Source: an uncultured Muribaculum sp. (GTDB lineage Bacteria; Bacteroidota; Bacteroidia; Bacteroidales; Muribaculaceae). From it: a DNA stretch of 27,341 nt. This document shows, one piece after another, positions 7,058 to 16,491 of this stretch. The notes beneath the pieces were generated by a model that ran no database searches, had not been told where the DNA came from, and saw only the letters and a program-made list of their open reading frames with translations. The first letter of the stretch is position 1, and each line of letters opens with the position of its first letter. The stretch is taken from the NCBI GenBank assembly GCA_910578785.1, contig CAJTSJ010000037.1, positions 1 through 27,341 of the forward strand, read 5' to 3'. A program made the position numbers and the translations under genes.

Positions 7058-10000
7058 ATGAAACTTGATACATTTATTAACCGTCCGGTGCTATCCACGG
7101 TTATATCAATATTTATTGTCTTGCTGGGTCTGATCGGTCTTGTGTCACTGCCTATCACCCAGTATCCCGACATCGCACCGCCTACCATCTCGGTAAGCAC
7201 AACCTATACCGGAGCCAACGCCCAGGCCGTGCTCAACTCTGTGATCGCACCTCTTGAAGAGTCGATAAACGGAGCAGAAGGCATGACCTACATGGAGTCA
7301 ACAGCCACCAACACCGGAAGCGCCACCATCAACGTGTATTTCGAACAGGGATTTGACCCCAACATGGCGGCGGTCGACGTTCAGAACCGCGTGGCCAAGG
7401 CCCAGAACCTCCTGCCCTCGGAAGTAAACCAGGTCGGCGTCATCACCCAGAAGCGACAGACTTCAATGCTCGTCGGCGTGACTTTGTATGACAAGTCAGG
7501 CAAATATCCGGAAAGCTTCATCGAAAACTACATGAAGATCAACATCGTCCCGCAGATGCAGCGTATATCTGGTGTGGGCGACGTAATGGTCATGGGTGCC
7601 GACTATTCAATGCGTATATGGCTTAAGCCCGACGTAATGGCCCAGTACCACATGATGCCTTCCGACGTGGCCCAGGCACTTGCCGAACAGAACATCGAAG
7701 CGGCCCCGGGTGCATTCGGCGAACAAGGCAACCAGAGCTTCCAGTACACCATCAAGTACCGCGGACGTCTGACTACTCCTGAACAGTTCGGAGACATCGT
7801 AATCCGCGCCAACCAGAACGGCGAGACTCTCTATCTGAAGGACGTGGCCGACATCGAGCTGGGACGTGTGACTTACGGATTCCACAACAAGATGAACGGC
7901 TATCCCGCCGTAACCGCAATCGTGTTCCAGACCGCCGGTTCAAACGCACGTGAGATTATCAACAACTGTATCGACTTCGTACATAATCTCGAAGCGGAAC
8001 TGCCCGAAGGCCTCGGCATTGAAATTCCTCTTAACGTCGACTCATTCCTCAGCGCCTCAATCGACGAGGTTATCAAGACCCTTATCGAGGCGTTTATCCT
8101 CGTGTTCGTGGTGGTATACATATTCCTTCAGGACATCCGCTCGACCATCATCCCCGCCATCGCCATCCCTGTGGCTCTTGTCGGAACCTTCTTCTTCCTC
8201 AACCTGATCGGATTCTCAATCAACCTCATCACTCTGTCGGCCCTCGTGCTGGCCATTGCGATTGTGGTGGACGACGCCATTGTGGTGGTCGAAGCCGTCC
8301 ACGCCAAACTCGATGTCGGCTACAAGAGTGCCCGCAAGGCATCAATAGACGCCATGAACGAAATCGGCTCGGCCATCATCTCCATCACACTGGTAATGAT
8401 GCTCGTGTTCATCCCCGTGTCGTTCATGCCCGGTACTGCGGGTGTGTTCTACCAGCAGTTCGGTCTTACCATGGCTATCGCCATCGGTCTGTCGGCACTT
8501 AACGCGCTGACTCTGTCTCCGGCCCTTTGCGCCGTGTTCCTGAAGCCCCATGCCGAACATGAGAGCGAAAAGAAGAACTTCATCCAGCGGTTCCATACGG
8601 CATTCAACGTAATCTACGACCGCCAGCTCGGACACTACCGCCGAATCACCAACTTCTTTATCAACCACAAAGTGTCGTCGTTCGGCATCGTAGGCGTTTC
8701 GATAGCCGTCCTTATATGGTTGATGAACATCACTCCTACCGGACTCGTGCCTAACGAGGACACCGGATCTATATTCGTGATGCTCAACATGCCTCCCGGA
8801 ACCTCACAGGAACGCACCACCGCCGTGCTTGACGAAGTAGACGCCATCATCGGAAGCGTGCCCGCAGTAGAATCCCGCACACTTATCAACGGATATAGCT
8901 TCATCGCAGGACAAGGCCCGACTTACGGTACGTTCATCATCCGTCTGAAAGACTGGGAGGAACGAAGCGAGGCTGAAAGCTCCGACGCCGTAATCCAACA
9001 GCTGTATATGATGACCGGCCAGAAAATCAAGGACGGAAGCGTGATGATTTTCGCTCCGCCTATGATTACCGGCTACTCGGCCACCAACGGTTTCGAACTC
9101 AAGATGCAGGACAAGACCGGCGGCGACATCAACGAATTCTTCCAGGTCGTACAGCGATTCCTGGGCGCGCTCAACCAGTGTCCGGAAATCCAGATGGCAT
9201 ACACCACCTTTAACCCGACCTTCCCGCAGTATATGCTCGACATCGACGCCGCCAAGGCCAAGCAAGCAGGCATAAGCCCGTCGACCATACTTCAGACCCT
9301 GCAGGGATATTACGGAGGTATGTACGTGTCCAACTTCAACCGCTTCGGTAAGATTTACCGTGTTATGATGCAGGCGTCGCCCGAATCACGCGTGTCGCCC
9401 GAGACATTGAAGTCGATCAAAATCCGCAACGGCAACGAAATGGCATCGCTGAGCAACTTCGTCACTCTGACCCGCGTCTACGGACCCGACTTGCTCAACC
9501 GATTCAACATGTTCCAGTCAATCTCCGTGACCGGCACGCCGGCTACGGGCTACTCGTCAGGACAGGCAATCGCCGCTGTCGAAAGAATCGCGGCCGAATA
9601 CCTTCCCCAGGGCTACGGTTTTGAATATGCCGGTATGACCCGCGAAGAAGCCGGTTCGTCCAGCAACGCCACCGCCATCATCTTCGGTCTGTGTCTGCTC
9701 TTCGTCTACCTGTTGCTTTCAGCACAGTACGAAAGTTACATCATTCCCTGGGCGGTTATCCTCTCGATTCCGTTCGGTCTTATGGGTTCGTTCATCTTCG
9801 CCCAGCTCTACGGCGTGTCAAACAACATCTACCTGCAGATCGCGCTCATCATGTTGATTGGTCTTCTTGCCAAAAACGCCATCCTTATCGTTGAGTTCGC
9901 GCTCGAACGCCGCCGCACGGGCATGTCGATAGTCAAAGCGGCCATTGACGGCGCCGCCGCCCGTCTGCGACCGATTCTTATGACATCTCTCGCCCTTATC

Positions 10001-10228
10001 ATCGGTCTGTTGCCGCTGATGTTCGCCCACGGCGTAGGCGCCAACTCCAACAACGCACTCGGCACTGGAGCCATCGGCGGTATGCTCATAGGTATGATTC
10101 TGCAGATTTTCATAGTTCCGGCACTATTCGTTGCCTTCCAGCTCATCCAGGAGAAGATTTCTCCGCTTAAGTGGGACGATACAGACAACTCCGGTCTGGA
10201 ATCTGAAATCGAACAGTACTCACATTAA
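7058..10228 (+). CDS. RND multidrug efflux permease, HAE1 family (AcrB/MexB type)
   Basis: This is the inner-membrane proton/drug antiporter of the pump. Its 1056 residues match AcrB-class proteins. The N-terminus has the RND pattern FINRPVLSTVISIFIVLLGL, with a first TM helix at about 10-30 and LPITQYPDIAPPTISVSTTY after it. TM4 carries the adjacent aspartates D405 and D406 (LAIAIVVDDAIVVVEAV) that form the proton relay in this family. The duplicated second half begins near residue 540 and contains a second TM bundle (QIALIMLIGLLAKNAILIVEF). Two large periplasmic loops are present. It functions as a trimer with the adaptor upstream and the TolC-family protein 24 nt downstream. No frameshift or missing key residue was seen. 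Confidence 0.96.
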   Translation: MKLDTFINRPVLSTVISIFIVLLGLIGLVSLPITQYPDIAPPTISVSTTYTGANAQAVLNSVIAPLEESINGAEGMTYMESTATNTGSATINVYFEQGFDPNMAAVDVQNRVAKAQNLLPSEVNQVGVITQKRQTSMLVGVTLYDKSGKYPESFIENYMKINIVPQMQRISGVGDVMVMGADYSMRIWLKPDVMAQYHMMPSDVAQALAEQNIEAAPGAFGEQGNQSFQYTIKYRGRLTTPEQFGDIVIRANQNGETLYLKDVADIELGRVTYGFHNKMNGYPAVTAIVFQTAGSNAREIINNCIDFVHNLEAELPEGLGIEIPLNVDSFLSASIDEVIKTLIEAFILVFVVVYIFLQDIRSTIIPAIAIPVALVGTFFFLNLIGFSINLITLSALVLAIAIVVDDAIVVVEAVHAKLDVGYKSARKASIDAMNEIGSAIISITLVMMLVFIPVSFMPGTAGVFYQQFGLTMAIAIGLSALNALTLSPALCAVFLKPHAEHESEKKNFIQRFHTAFNVIYDRQLGHYRRITNFFINHKVSSFGIVGVSIAVLIWLMNITPTGLVPNEDTGSIFVMLNMPPGTSQERTTAVLDEVDAIIGSVPAVESRTLINGYSFIAGQGPTYGTFIIRLKDWEERSEAESSDAVIQQLYMMTGQKIKDGSVMIFAPPMITGYSATNGFELKMQDKTGGDINEFFQVVQRFLGALNQCPEIQMAYTTFNPTFPQYMLDIDAAKAKQAGISPSTILQTLQGYYGGMYVSNFNRFGKIYRVMMQASPESRVSPETLKSIKIRNGNEMASLSNFVTLTRVYGPDLLNRFNMFQSISVTGTPATGYSSGQAIAAVERIAAEYLPQGYGFEYAGMTREEAGSSSNATAIIFGLCLLFVYLLLSAQYESYIIPWAVILSIPFGLMGSFIFAQLYGVSNNIYLQIALIMLIGLLAKNAILIVEFALERRRTGMSIVKAAIDGAAARLRPILMTSLALIIGLLPLMFAHGVGANSNNALGTGAIGGMLIGMILQIFIVPALFVAFQLIQEKISPLKWDDTDNSGLESEIEQYSH

Positions 10229-10252
10229 TCCATTACATTAAGAATATAGAAT

Positions 10253-11644
10253 ATGTCACTTAACAACATATCAAGAATGGCCGTAATACTTGTCGGTGTG
10301 GGAGCTCTGTCGAGCTGCCACATCTACAAGAAGTTTGACATGCCCACCGACAATGCCTTGACGGCCGAATACGCACAAGCAAAGGAAGAGGCCGTCGACT
10401 CAGCCACGTTCGGCAATCTTAAATGGCAGGAGGTGTTCACCGACCCGGAACTTGCCAAACTGATAGGTATGGCGTTGGAGAACAACACCAACCTGCAGAA
10501 TGCCAAACTTAACATCGACATAGCCCACGCCCAGCTCAAGGGTGCGCGTCTGAGCTATCTGCCGTCGCTGACTCTCGCCCCCAACGGAGGCAAGAACTAC
10601 TTTGACTATCCCGGAATGCGCCACATGGGATGGACCTATCAGGTGCCTCTGACAGCAAGCTGGGAAATCGACGTGTTCGGCAAACTGCTCAACAACAACC
10701 GCAAGGCCAAAGCGGCTGTCCTTCAGAGCGAAGCCTACGCCCAGGCTGTGCGCTCACAGCTCATAGCAGGTGTGGCTACATGCTACTACAGCATCGCCAT
10801 GCTTGAAAAACAGCTTAAAATCAGCCGTCAGACTTCGGAATACTGGAAAGAGAGCGTCGAAATCATGAAGAATTTCAAGCTTTCAGGACGTGTCAACGAG
10901 AGCGCCGTAGTACAGAGCACAGCCAACTACTACAGCATCCTCGCTTCAATAACCGACCTTGAAGTGTCGCTCCACGAAGCCAACAACTCGCTGTCGCTTC
11001 TGCTCAACACTACCCCGCAGAACTGGAACATCTCGCCCGACGCCACACTCGTATTGCCGGAAATGTTCCGCGACGGTGTGCCGATGCGCGAACTTGCCGC
11101 ACGTCCCGACGTGCTCGCCGCCGAGCAGAGCCTCGCCATGGCATATTACGGCACCAACCAGGCCCGCGCCGCATTCTATCCGGGTCTGACTATTTCAGCC
11201 ACCGGAGGCTTCACCAATTCGCTCGGTTCGATGATTGTCAATCCGGCCAACTGGTTTGCCTCGCTTGCCGGTTCGCTGGCCATACCTCTGTTTGCCCGCG
11301 GACAGCTTATCTCCGGCCTCGAAGCCGCCAAAGCACAGCAAAAGCAGGCTCTCAACAACTTCCAGTACACTCTCCTGAGTGCAAGCGCCGAAGTCAGCGA
11401 CGCCATGGTGCTCTATACCAAGACCAACGAGAAGTCGGCGCTTCTGGTAGAGCAGGTGGCCAATCTGGAAAAAGCAGTAGAATATACCCACGACCTTCTC
11501 GAACTTGACGGCTCGTCGACATACCTCGAAGTGCTGACCGCACAGCAGACACTCCTGTCAGCCCAGCTCTCACAGGCCGCCTGCGACTACACCCGTGCCC
11601 GATCAGCCATCAACCTGTATCAGTCGCTCGGAGGAGGACGATAA
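10253..11644 (+). CDS. TolC-family outer membrane efflux lipoprotein (OprM/NodT type)
   Basis: A 463-residue outer-membrane channel subunit completing the tripartite pump. The signal peptide ends GALSSC with lipid cysteine C22. Two homologous halves carry the outer-membrane efflux repeats: WQEVFTDPELAKLIGMALEN (about 58-77), with NLQNAKLNIDIAHAQLKGAR following, and in the second half RPDVLAAEQSLAMAYYGTNQARAAFYPGLT. The helices that build the periplasmic tunnel are Ala/Gln-rich. The usual OEP C-terminal SLGGG is present. It sits 24 nt after the permease and 27 nt before lpxA. Confidence 0.94.
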   Translation: MSLNNISRMAVILVGVGALSSCHIYKKFDMPTDNALTAEYAQAKEEAVDSATFGNLKWQEVFTDPELAKLIGMALENNTNLQNAKLNIDIAHAQLKGARLSYLPSLTLAPNGGKNYFDYPGMRHMGWTYQVPLTASWEIDVFGKLLNNNRKAKAAVLQSEAYAQAVRSQLIAGVATCYYSIAMLEKQLKISRQTSEYWKESVEIMKNFKLSGRVNESAVVQSTANYYSILASITDLEVSLHEANNSLSLLLNTTPQNWNISPDATLVLPEMFRDGVPMRELAARPDVLAAEQSLAMAYYGTNQARAAFYPGLTISATGGFTNSLGSMIVNPANWFASLAGSLAIPLFARGQLISGLEAAKAQQKQALNNFQYTLLSASAEVSDAMVLYTKTNEKSALLVEQVANLEKAVEYTHDLLELDGSSTYLEVLTAQQTLLSAQLSQAACDYTRARSAINLYQSLGGGR

Positions 11645-11671
11645 TATTTTTCACCCTAAAACATTAGCACC

Positions 11672-12457
11672 ATGATCAGTCCATTAGCACACGTTGATCC
11701 GTCAGCTAAAATCGGCAACAATGTGACCATCCATCCGTTTGCCTTCATCGACAAGGATGTCGAGATCGGTGACGACTGCGAAATAATGCCCTACGTGAGC
11801 ATTATGAACGGCACCACCATCGGCAAGCACAACAAAATATACCAGGGCAGCATAATCGGTGCCGACCCGCAGGACTTCCGCTGGAAAGGCGAAAAGACCT
11901 ACTGCAAGATCGGCGACAACAACGTCATCCGCGAACACTGCATAATCAACCGAGGCATACGCTCGACCGGCGCCACCGTCATAGGCGACGACTGCTTCAT
12001 CATGGCCGAGACCCACATCGGACACGACGCACTCATCAAAGGACGCTGCGTGCTTGGCAACGGCGTTAAGCTTGCCGGCGACTGCACCGTAGGCCTGTGC
12101 ACCATCCTGTCATCGGCCGTCATACTCCACGAGCGCAGCGAAATAAGCGACTGGGTAGTGGTGAAGGGCGGATGCCGTATCTCAGGCAACGTACCGCCCT
12201 ACATAATCGTGGCCCACAACCCGGTGGCATATTACGGCATTAACGCCAAAATCATGGACCGCCACGGATTTACTCCCGATCAGATCGACGACGTAGCAAA
12301 GAGCTACCGCCACATATATCAGGCGGGAACCTCGGTGTTCAATGCGCTTAAACGCATCGAAGCCGACATAGCCCCGAGCGACATACGCTCCAACATCCTG
12401 GACTTCATACGTTCGCACAACCTCAAGATTGTGGCCGTACCGCTCGAAACCGAGTAA
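11672..12457 (+). CDS. lpxA: Acyl-ACP:UDP-N-acetylglucosamine O-acyltransferase LpxA
   Basis: LpxA adds a hydroxyacyl chain from ACP to the 3-OH of UDP-GlcNAc, the first step of lipid A synthesis, in the cytoplasm. The 261 residues match the E. coli protein in length. The N-terminal two thirds are hexapeptide repeats forming a left-handed beta-helix (ISPLAHVDPSAKIGNNVTIH and onward). H115 and H118 in AETHIGHDA correspond to the E. coli active-site pair H122 and H125; H118 would be the general base. The E. coli LAGH histidine is LAGD here (D137); H153 lies in the region of E. coli H160. The C-terminal helical part begins YYGINAKIMDRHGF. It is the last gene of the efflux operon, which is an unusual setting; in many Bacteroidetes lpxA follows the lpxC-fabZ fusion. 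Confidence 0.92.
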   Translation: MISPLAHVDPSAKIGNNVTIHPFAFIDKDVEIGDDCEIMPYVSIMNGTTIGKHNKIYQGSIIGADPQDFRWKGEKTYCKIGDNNVIREHCIINRGIRSTGATVIGDDCFIMAETHIGHDALIKGRCVLGNGVKLAGDCTVGLCTILSSAVILHERSEISDWVVVKGGCRISGNVPPYIIVAHNPVAYYGINAKIMDRHGFTPDQIDDVAKSYRHIYQAGTSVFNALKRIEADIAPSDIRSNILDFIRSHNLKIVAVPLETE

Positions 12458-12484
12458 TCGGCACATCTATCTATGAGTCACCCC

Positions 12485-12519
12485 ATAACGGCGATGTCGG
12501 AATACGGCATCGCCGTTAT
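12485..12519 (+). terminator. Rho-independent terminator of the efflux-lpxA operon
   Basis: ATAACGGCGATG (12485-12496) pairs perfectly over 12 bp with CATCGCCGTTAT (12508-12519) around an 11-nt loop, followed by a T/A-rich run. Confidence 0.9.
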
Positions 12520-12563
12520 TTATTTATAAATTGTCTAAATAAAACGTCTAATTTTCCCAAAAT

Positions 12564-12595
12564 CTTGCTAAATCTCGGATTTATAAGTAAATTTG
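12564..12595 (+). promoter_or_regulatory. Promoter of nifJ
   Basis: TAAATTTG at 12588-12595 matches TAnnTTTG. CTTG at 12564-12567 is a three-of-four match to the TTTG -33 box with 20-nt spacing. The leader to the ATG is about 95 nt and AT-rich. I saw no recognisable riboswitch in it. Confidence 0.8.
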
Positions 12596-12694
12596 CATCC
12601 TAATTTAAGTATATAGACATACAAATACGTATATCTTCACGAAGAGACTTTAATTATTGACATTCATTTTCTACAACAAATAGATTACACAGTT

Positions 12695-15600
12695 ATGAGT
12701 AAAGAAAAAAAATTCTTGACCTGTGATGGTAATCAGGCAGCCGCCCACGTGAGCTATATGTTCTCGGAAGTCGCCGCTATCTACCCCATCACGCCTTCTT
12801 CAACAATGGCTGAATATGTAGATGAATGGGCCGCCGCCGGACGTAAAAATATTTTCGGCGAAACAGTGCTCGTTCAGGAAATGCAGTCGGAAGGCGGTGC
12901 CGCAGGTGCTGTCCACGGTTCGCTTCAGGCAGGAGCATTGACCACCACCTATACTGCTTCGCAGGGTCTTCTCCTTATGATTCCGAACATGTATAAGATT
13001 GCAGGCGAACTGCTTCCTTGCGTGTTCCACGTATCAGCACGTACGCTCGCATCGCATGCACTCAGCATCTTCGGCGACCATCAGGACGTAATGTCTGTCC
13101 GCCAGACCGGTTTTGCCATGCTTGCCGAAGGTTCAGTACAAGAAGTTATGGACTTGTCAGGTGTAGCCCACCTTTCAACCATCAAATCGCGCGTTCCTTT
13201 CGTAAACTTCTTCGACGGTTTCCGTACTTCACACGAGATTCAGAAAATCGAGGCTCTCGACAACGACGACCTCGCTCCGCTCATCGACCGTGAAGCCCTC
13301 GCAGAGTTCCGCGCACGCGCACTCAACCCCGACAAACCCGTAGCACGCGGTATGGCTGAAAACGGCGACGTATTCTTCCAGCACCGTGAAGCTTCAAACA
13401 AATACTACGAAGCCGTTCCTGAAATCGTCGAGGCTTACATGAAGCAGATTTCAGAAATCACCGGCCGTCAGTACGGTCTGTTCAACTACTACGGTGCTCC
13501 CGACGCTGAACGCGTGATCATAGCCATGGGTTCCGTTACCCAGGCCGCACAGGAAGCCATCGACTATCTCGTTGAAAAGGGCGAAAAGGTTGGTCTCGTA
13601 TCAGTACACCTCTACCGTCCGTTCTCGGCCAAGCACTTCCTCGCAGCCGTCCCCAAGACTGCAAAGCGCATCGCAGTGCTCGACCGTACAAAGGAACCCG
13701 GCGCAACCGGCGAACCTCTGTATCTCGACGTAAAGGATTGCTACTATGGCGTAGAAAACGCTCCCGAAATCGTGGGCGGACGCTACGGTCTTGCTTCTAA
13801 GGACACCACTCCCGCACAGATTCTCGCCGTATACGAGAACCTTGCACTCCCCACTCCGAAAAACGGCTTCACTCTCGGCATCGTCGACGACGTGACCTTC
13901 ACTTCGCTCCCCATGAAGGCTGAAGTCGCTCTCGGCGACAAGAGCACTTACGAAGCTAAATTCTTCGGTCTTGGTGCAGACGGTACTGTAGGTGCCAACA
14001 AGAACTCGGTTAAGATTATCGGCGACAACACCAACAAATATTGCCAGGCATACTTCGCTTACGACTCGAAGAAATCGGGCGGTTTCACCTGCTCACACCT
14101 TCGTTTCGGCGACAAGCCCATCCGCTCGACCTATCTGGTGACCACACCTAACTTCGTAGCATGCCACGTTCAGGCTTACCTGCACATGTACGACGTGACC
14201 CGCGGTCTTCGCGACGGAGGCACATTCCTTCTCAACACCATCTGGGAAGGTGAAGAACTCGCCAAGAACCTCCCCAACAAGGTTAAGCGCTACTTCGCCG
14301 AGCACAACATCACCGTATATTATATCAACGCTACCCGCATCGCACAGGAAATCGGTCTTGGCAACCGTACCAACACCATCCTCCAGTCGGCATTCTTCCG
14401 CATCACCGAAGTGATTCCTGTCGACCTCGCAGTAGAGCAGATGAAGAAGTTCATCGTCAAGAGCTACGGCAAGAAGGGTCAGGACGTTGTCGACAAGAAC
14501 TATGCGGCCGTTGACCGTGGCGGTGAATACAAGAAACTCGACGTTGATGCCGCATGGGCACAGCTCCCCGACGACAAGGCAGTTGAAAACAACGATCCCG
14601 AATTCATCAACAAGGTGGTTCGTCCTATCAACGCTCAGGACGGCGACCTCCTCCCCGTTTCGGCATTTGCCGACTGCCCCGACGGAACATGGACGCAGGG
14701 CACTGCCAAATATGAGAAGCGCGGTGTTGCCGCATTCGTTCCCGAATGGCTCGAAGAAAACTGCATACAGTGTAACAAGTGTGCATACGTTTGTCCTCAC
14801 GCCGCCATACGTCCGTTCGTGCTCACCCCCGAAGAGATGTCGAAGGCTCCGTTCGGCGAAGATGCCACCATCCCCGCCATCGGCAAGACATTTACCGGAA
14901 TGCGCTTCATGCAGGCCGTTGACGTGCTCGACTGTCTTGGTTGCAGCAACTGCGTCGACGTATGTCCGGGCAAGAAGGGCGTGAAGGCTCTCGTCATGAA
15001 GCCCCTCGAAACTCAGATTGACGTTCAGAAGGCTTGGGACTACTGCGTTGAAAACGTTAAGTCAAAGGCATCTTTGGTTGACGTCAAGGCCAATGTCAAG
15101 AACTCGCAGTTCTCTACTCCTCTGTTCGAGTTCTCCGGTGCATGCTCCGGTTGCGGCGAGACTCCCTACGTCAAGCTCATCACCCAGCTGTTCGGCGACC
15201 GCGAAATCGTGGCCAACGCTACCGGCTGTAGCTCAATCTATTCGGGTTCAGTGCCCTCTACCCCCTACACCACCGACGAAAACGGTCGTGGTCCGGCATG
15301 GGCTAACTCACTGTTTGAAGACTTCTGCGAATTCGGTCTCGGTATGACCATTGCCAACGAAAAGCTCCGTGCACGTCTTGACGTTGCAGTACGCGGCCTG
15401 CTTGAATGCCCGACCTGCTCCGACGAAATCAAGGCTCTCGCCACCCAGTGGCTCGACGAGAAGGAAAATGCCGACCGCAGCCGCGAAATCACCGACCAGC
15501 TCGTTCCTCTCATGGAGGCCTGCGGTTGCGACGCATGCAAGGCCGTGCTCGAACTCAAGCACTACCTCATCAAGCGCAGCCAGTGGATCATCGGTGGTGA

Positions 15601-16267
15601 CGGTGCTTCATACGACATCGGCTTCGGAGGCCTCGACCACGTAATCGCTTCAGGCAAGAATGTGAACATCCTCGTTCTTGACACAGAGGTATACTCCAAC
15701 ACCGGCGGTCAGGCTTCAAAGGCCACCCCGCTCGGCGCCATAGCCAAGTTTGCAGCTTCCGGAAAGCGTATCCGCAAGAAGGACCTCGGACTTATCGCCA
15801 CTACCTACGGCTATGTATATGCAGCACAGGTAGCGATGGGTGCCGACCAGGCCCAGACACTCAAGGCCATCCGCGAAGCCGAAGCATACGACGGACCTTC
15901 AATCATCATCGCCTACGCACCCTGTATCAACCACGGTATACGCGCAGGCATGGGCAAGGCCCAGCAGGAAGAAGCCAACGCAGTAGCATGCGGTTACTGG
16001 CACCTGTGGCGCTACAACCCCGCCCTTGAACTCGAAGGGAAGAACCCCTTCACCCTCGACAGCAAGCAGCCCAACTGGGATGCATTCGAGGACTTCCTCA
16101 AGGGCGAAGTACGCTACTCTTCCGTAATGAAGCAGTATCCCGCCGAAGCCGCCGAACTCTTTGCGGCCGCCAAGGAAAATGCCCAGTGGCGTTACAATAA
16201 CTACCGTCGTCTTGCCCAGCAGCAGTGGGGCGTCGACCCGGAAGTTGAGACATTGGAAAATAAATAA
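12695..16267 (+). CDS. nifJ: Pyruvate:ferredoxin (flavodoxin) oxidoreductase
   Basis: A single-chain 1190-residue enzyme converting pyruvate and CoA to acetyl-CoA and CO2 while reducing ferredoxin; it is central to anaerobic energy metabolism. Residues 1-250 are the pyruvate-binding domain (ITPSSTMAEYVDEWAAAGR). A transketolase-C-like domain follows, then the gamma-type domain. Two 4Fe-4S motifs are visible: C690, C693, C696, C700 and C747, C750, C753, C757. The TPP domain holds C817, C820 and C845 plus a cysteine in APCINHGI for the proximal cluster. GDGASYDIGFGGLDHVIASG and DTEVYSNTGGQASKATP bind TPP-Mg. It is monocistronic, with its own promoter and a strong terminator. Runs of preferred codons suggest high expression (inference). 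Confidence 0.97.
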   Translation: MSKEKKFLTCDGNQAAAHVSYMFSEVAAIYPITPSSTMAEYVDEWAAAGRKNIFGETVLVQEMQSEGGAAGAVHGSLQAGALTTTYTASQGLLLMIPNMYKIAGELLPCVFHVSARTLASHALSIFGDHQDVMSVRQTGFAMLAEGSVQEVMDLSGVAHLSTIKSRVPFVNFFDGFRTSHEIQKIEALDNDDLAPLIDREALAEFRARALNPDKPVARGMAENGDVFFQHREASNKYYEAVPEIVEAYMKQISEITGRQYGLFNYYGAPDAERVIIAMGSVTQAAQEAIDYLVEKGEKVGLVSVHLYRPFSAKHFLAAVPKTAKRIAVLDRTKEPGATGEPLYLDVKDCYYGVENAPEIVGGRYGLASKDTTPAQILAVYENLALPTPKNGFTLGIVDDVTFTSLPMKAEVALGDKSTYEAKFFGLGADGTVGANKNSVKIIGDNTNKYCQAYFAYDSKKSGGFTCSHLRFGDKPIRSTYLVTTPNFVACHVQAYLHMYDVTRGLRDGGTFLLNTIWEGEELAKNLPNKVKRYFAEHNITVYYINATRIAQEIGLGNRTNTILQSAFFRITEVIPVDLAVEQMKKFIVKSYGKKGQDVVDKNYAAVDRGGEYKKLDVDAAWAQLPDDKAVENNDPEFINKVVRPINAQDGDLLPVSAFADCPDGTWTQGTAKYEKRGVAAFVPEWLEENCIQCNKCAYVCPHAAIRPFVLTPEEMSKAPFGEDATIPAIGKTFTGMRFMQAVDVLDCLGCSNCVDVCPGKKGVKALVMKPLETQIDVQKAWDYCVENVKSKASLVDVKANVKNSQFSTPLFEFSGACSGCGETPYVKLITQLFGDREIVANATGCSSIYSGSVPSTPYTTDENGRGPAWANSLFEDFCEFGLGMTIANEKLRARLDVAVRGLLECPTCSDEIKALATQWLDEKENADRSREITDQLVPLMEACGCDACKAVLELKHYLIKRSQWIIGGDGASYDIGFGGLDHVIASGKNVNILVLDTEVYSNTGGQASKATPLGAIAKFAASGKRIRKKDLGLIATTYGYVYAAQVAMGADQAQTLKAIREAEAYDGPSIIIAYAPCINHGIRAGMGKAQQEEANAVACGYWHLWRYNPALELEGKNPFTLDSKQPNWDAFEDFLKGEVRYSSVMKQYPAEAAELFAAAKENAQWRYNNYRRLAQQQWGVDPEVETLENK

Positions 16268-16288
16268 TCCGTCATAACTGACTAATCG

Positions 16289-16325
16289 AAAGGGGGACGG
16301 CGCCGTAATGGAGCCGTCCCCCTTT
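16289..16325 (+). terminator. Rho-independent terminator of nifJ
   Basis: AAAGGGGGACGGC (16289-16301) pairs over 13 bp with GCCGTCCCCCTTT (16313-16325) around an 11-nt loop, followed by further T residues. Confidence 0.93.
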
Positions 16326-16351
16326 TTACCCCCCTTTTTATTTCACATTAT

Positions 16352-16382
16352 TTTGTTTATCTCGGAAAATTACATATCTTTG
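16352..16382 (+). promoter_or_regulatory. Promoter of the tubulin-like operon
   Basis: TTTG at 16352-16355, 19-nt spacing, and TATCTTTG at 16375-16382 give a full match to the Bacteroidetes housekeeping promoter. The leader to the GTG at 16492 is about 100 nt. No other consensus promoter was found between the following nine genes, so this one probably drives the whole unit. Confidence 0.85.
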
Positions 16383-16491
16383 TGCGATATTCGGATAAAA
16401 CAATGATTAATTGGACATTTATACCGTCGCCGATGATCACGTTTTATACGCATAACGGCAAACACCTTATAAATTTATATCAGCAAATACA

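Noticed and set aside
14093..14800. 235-codon minus-strand frame inside nifJ
   Set aside because: It is antisense to a fully conserved enzyme region and arises from its codon bias.
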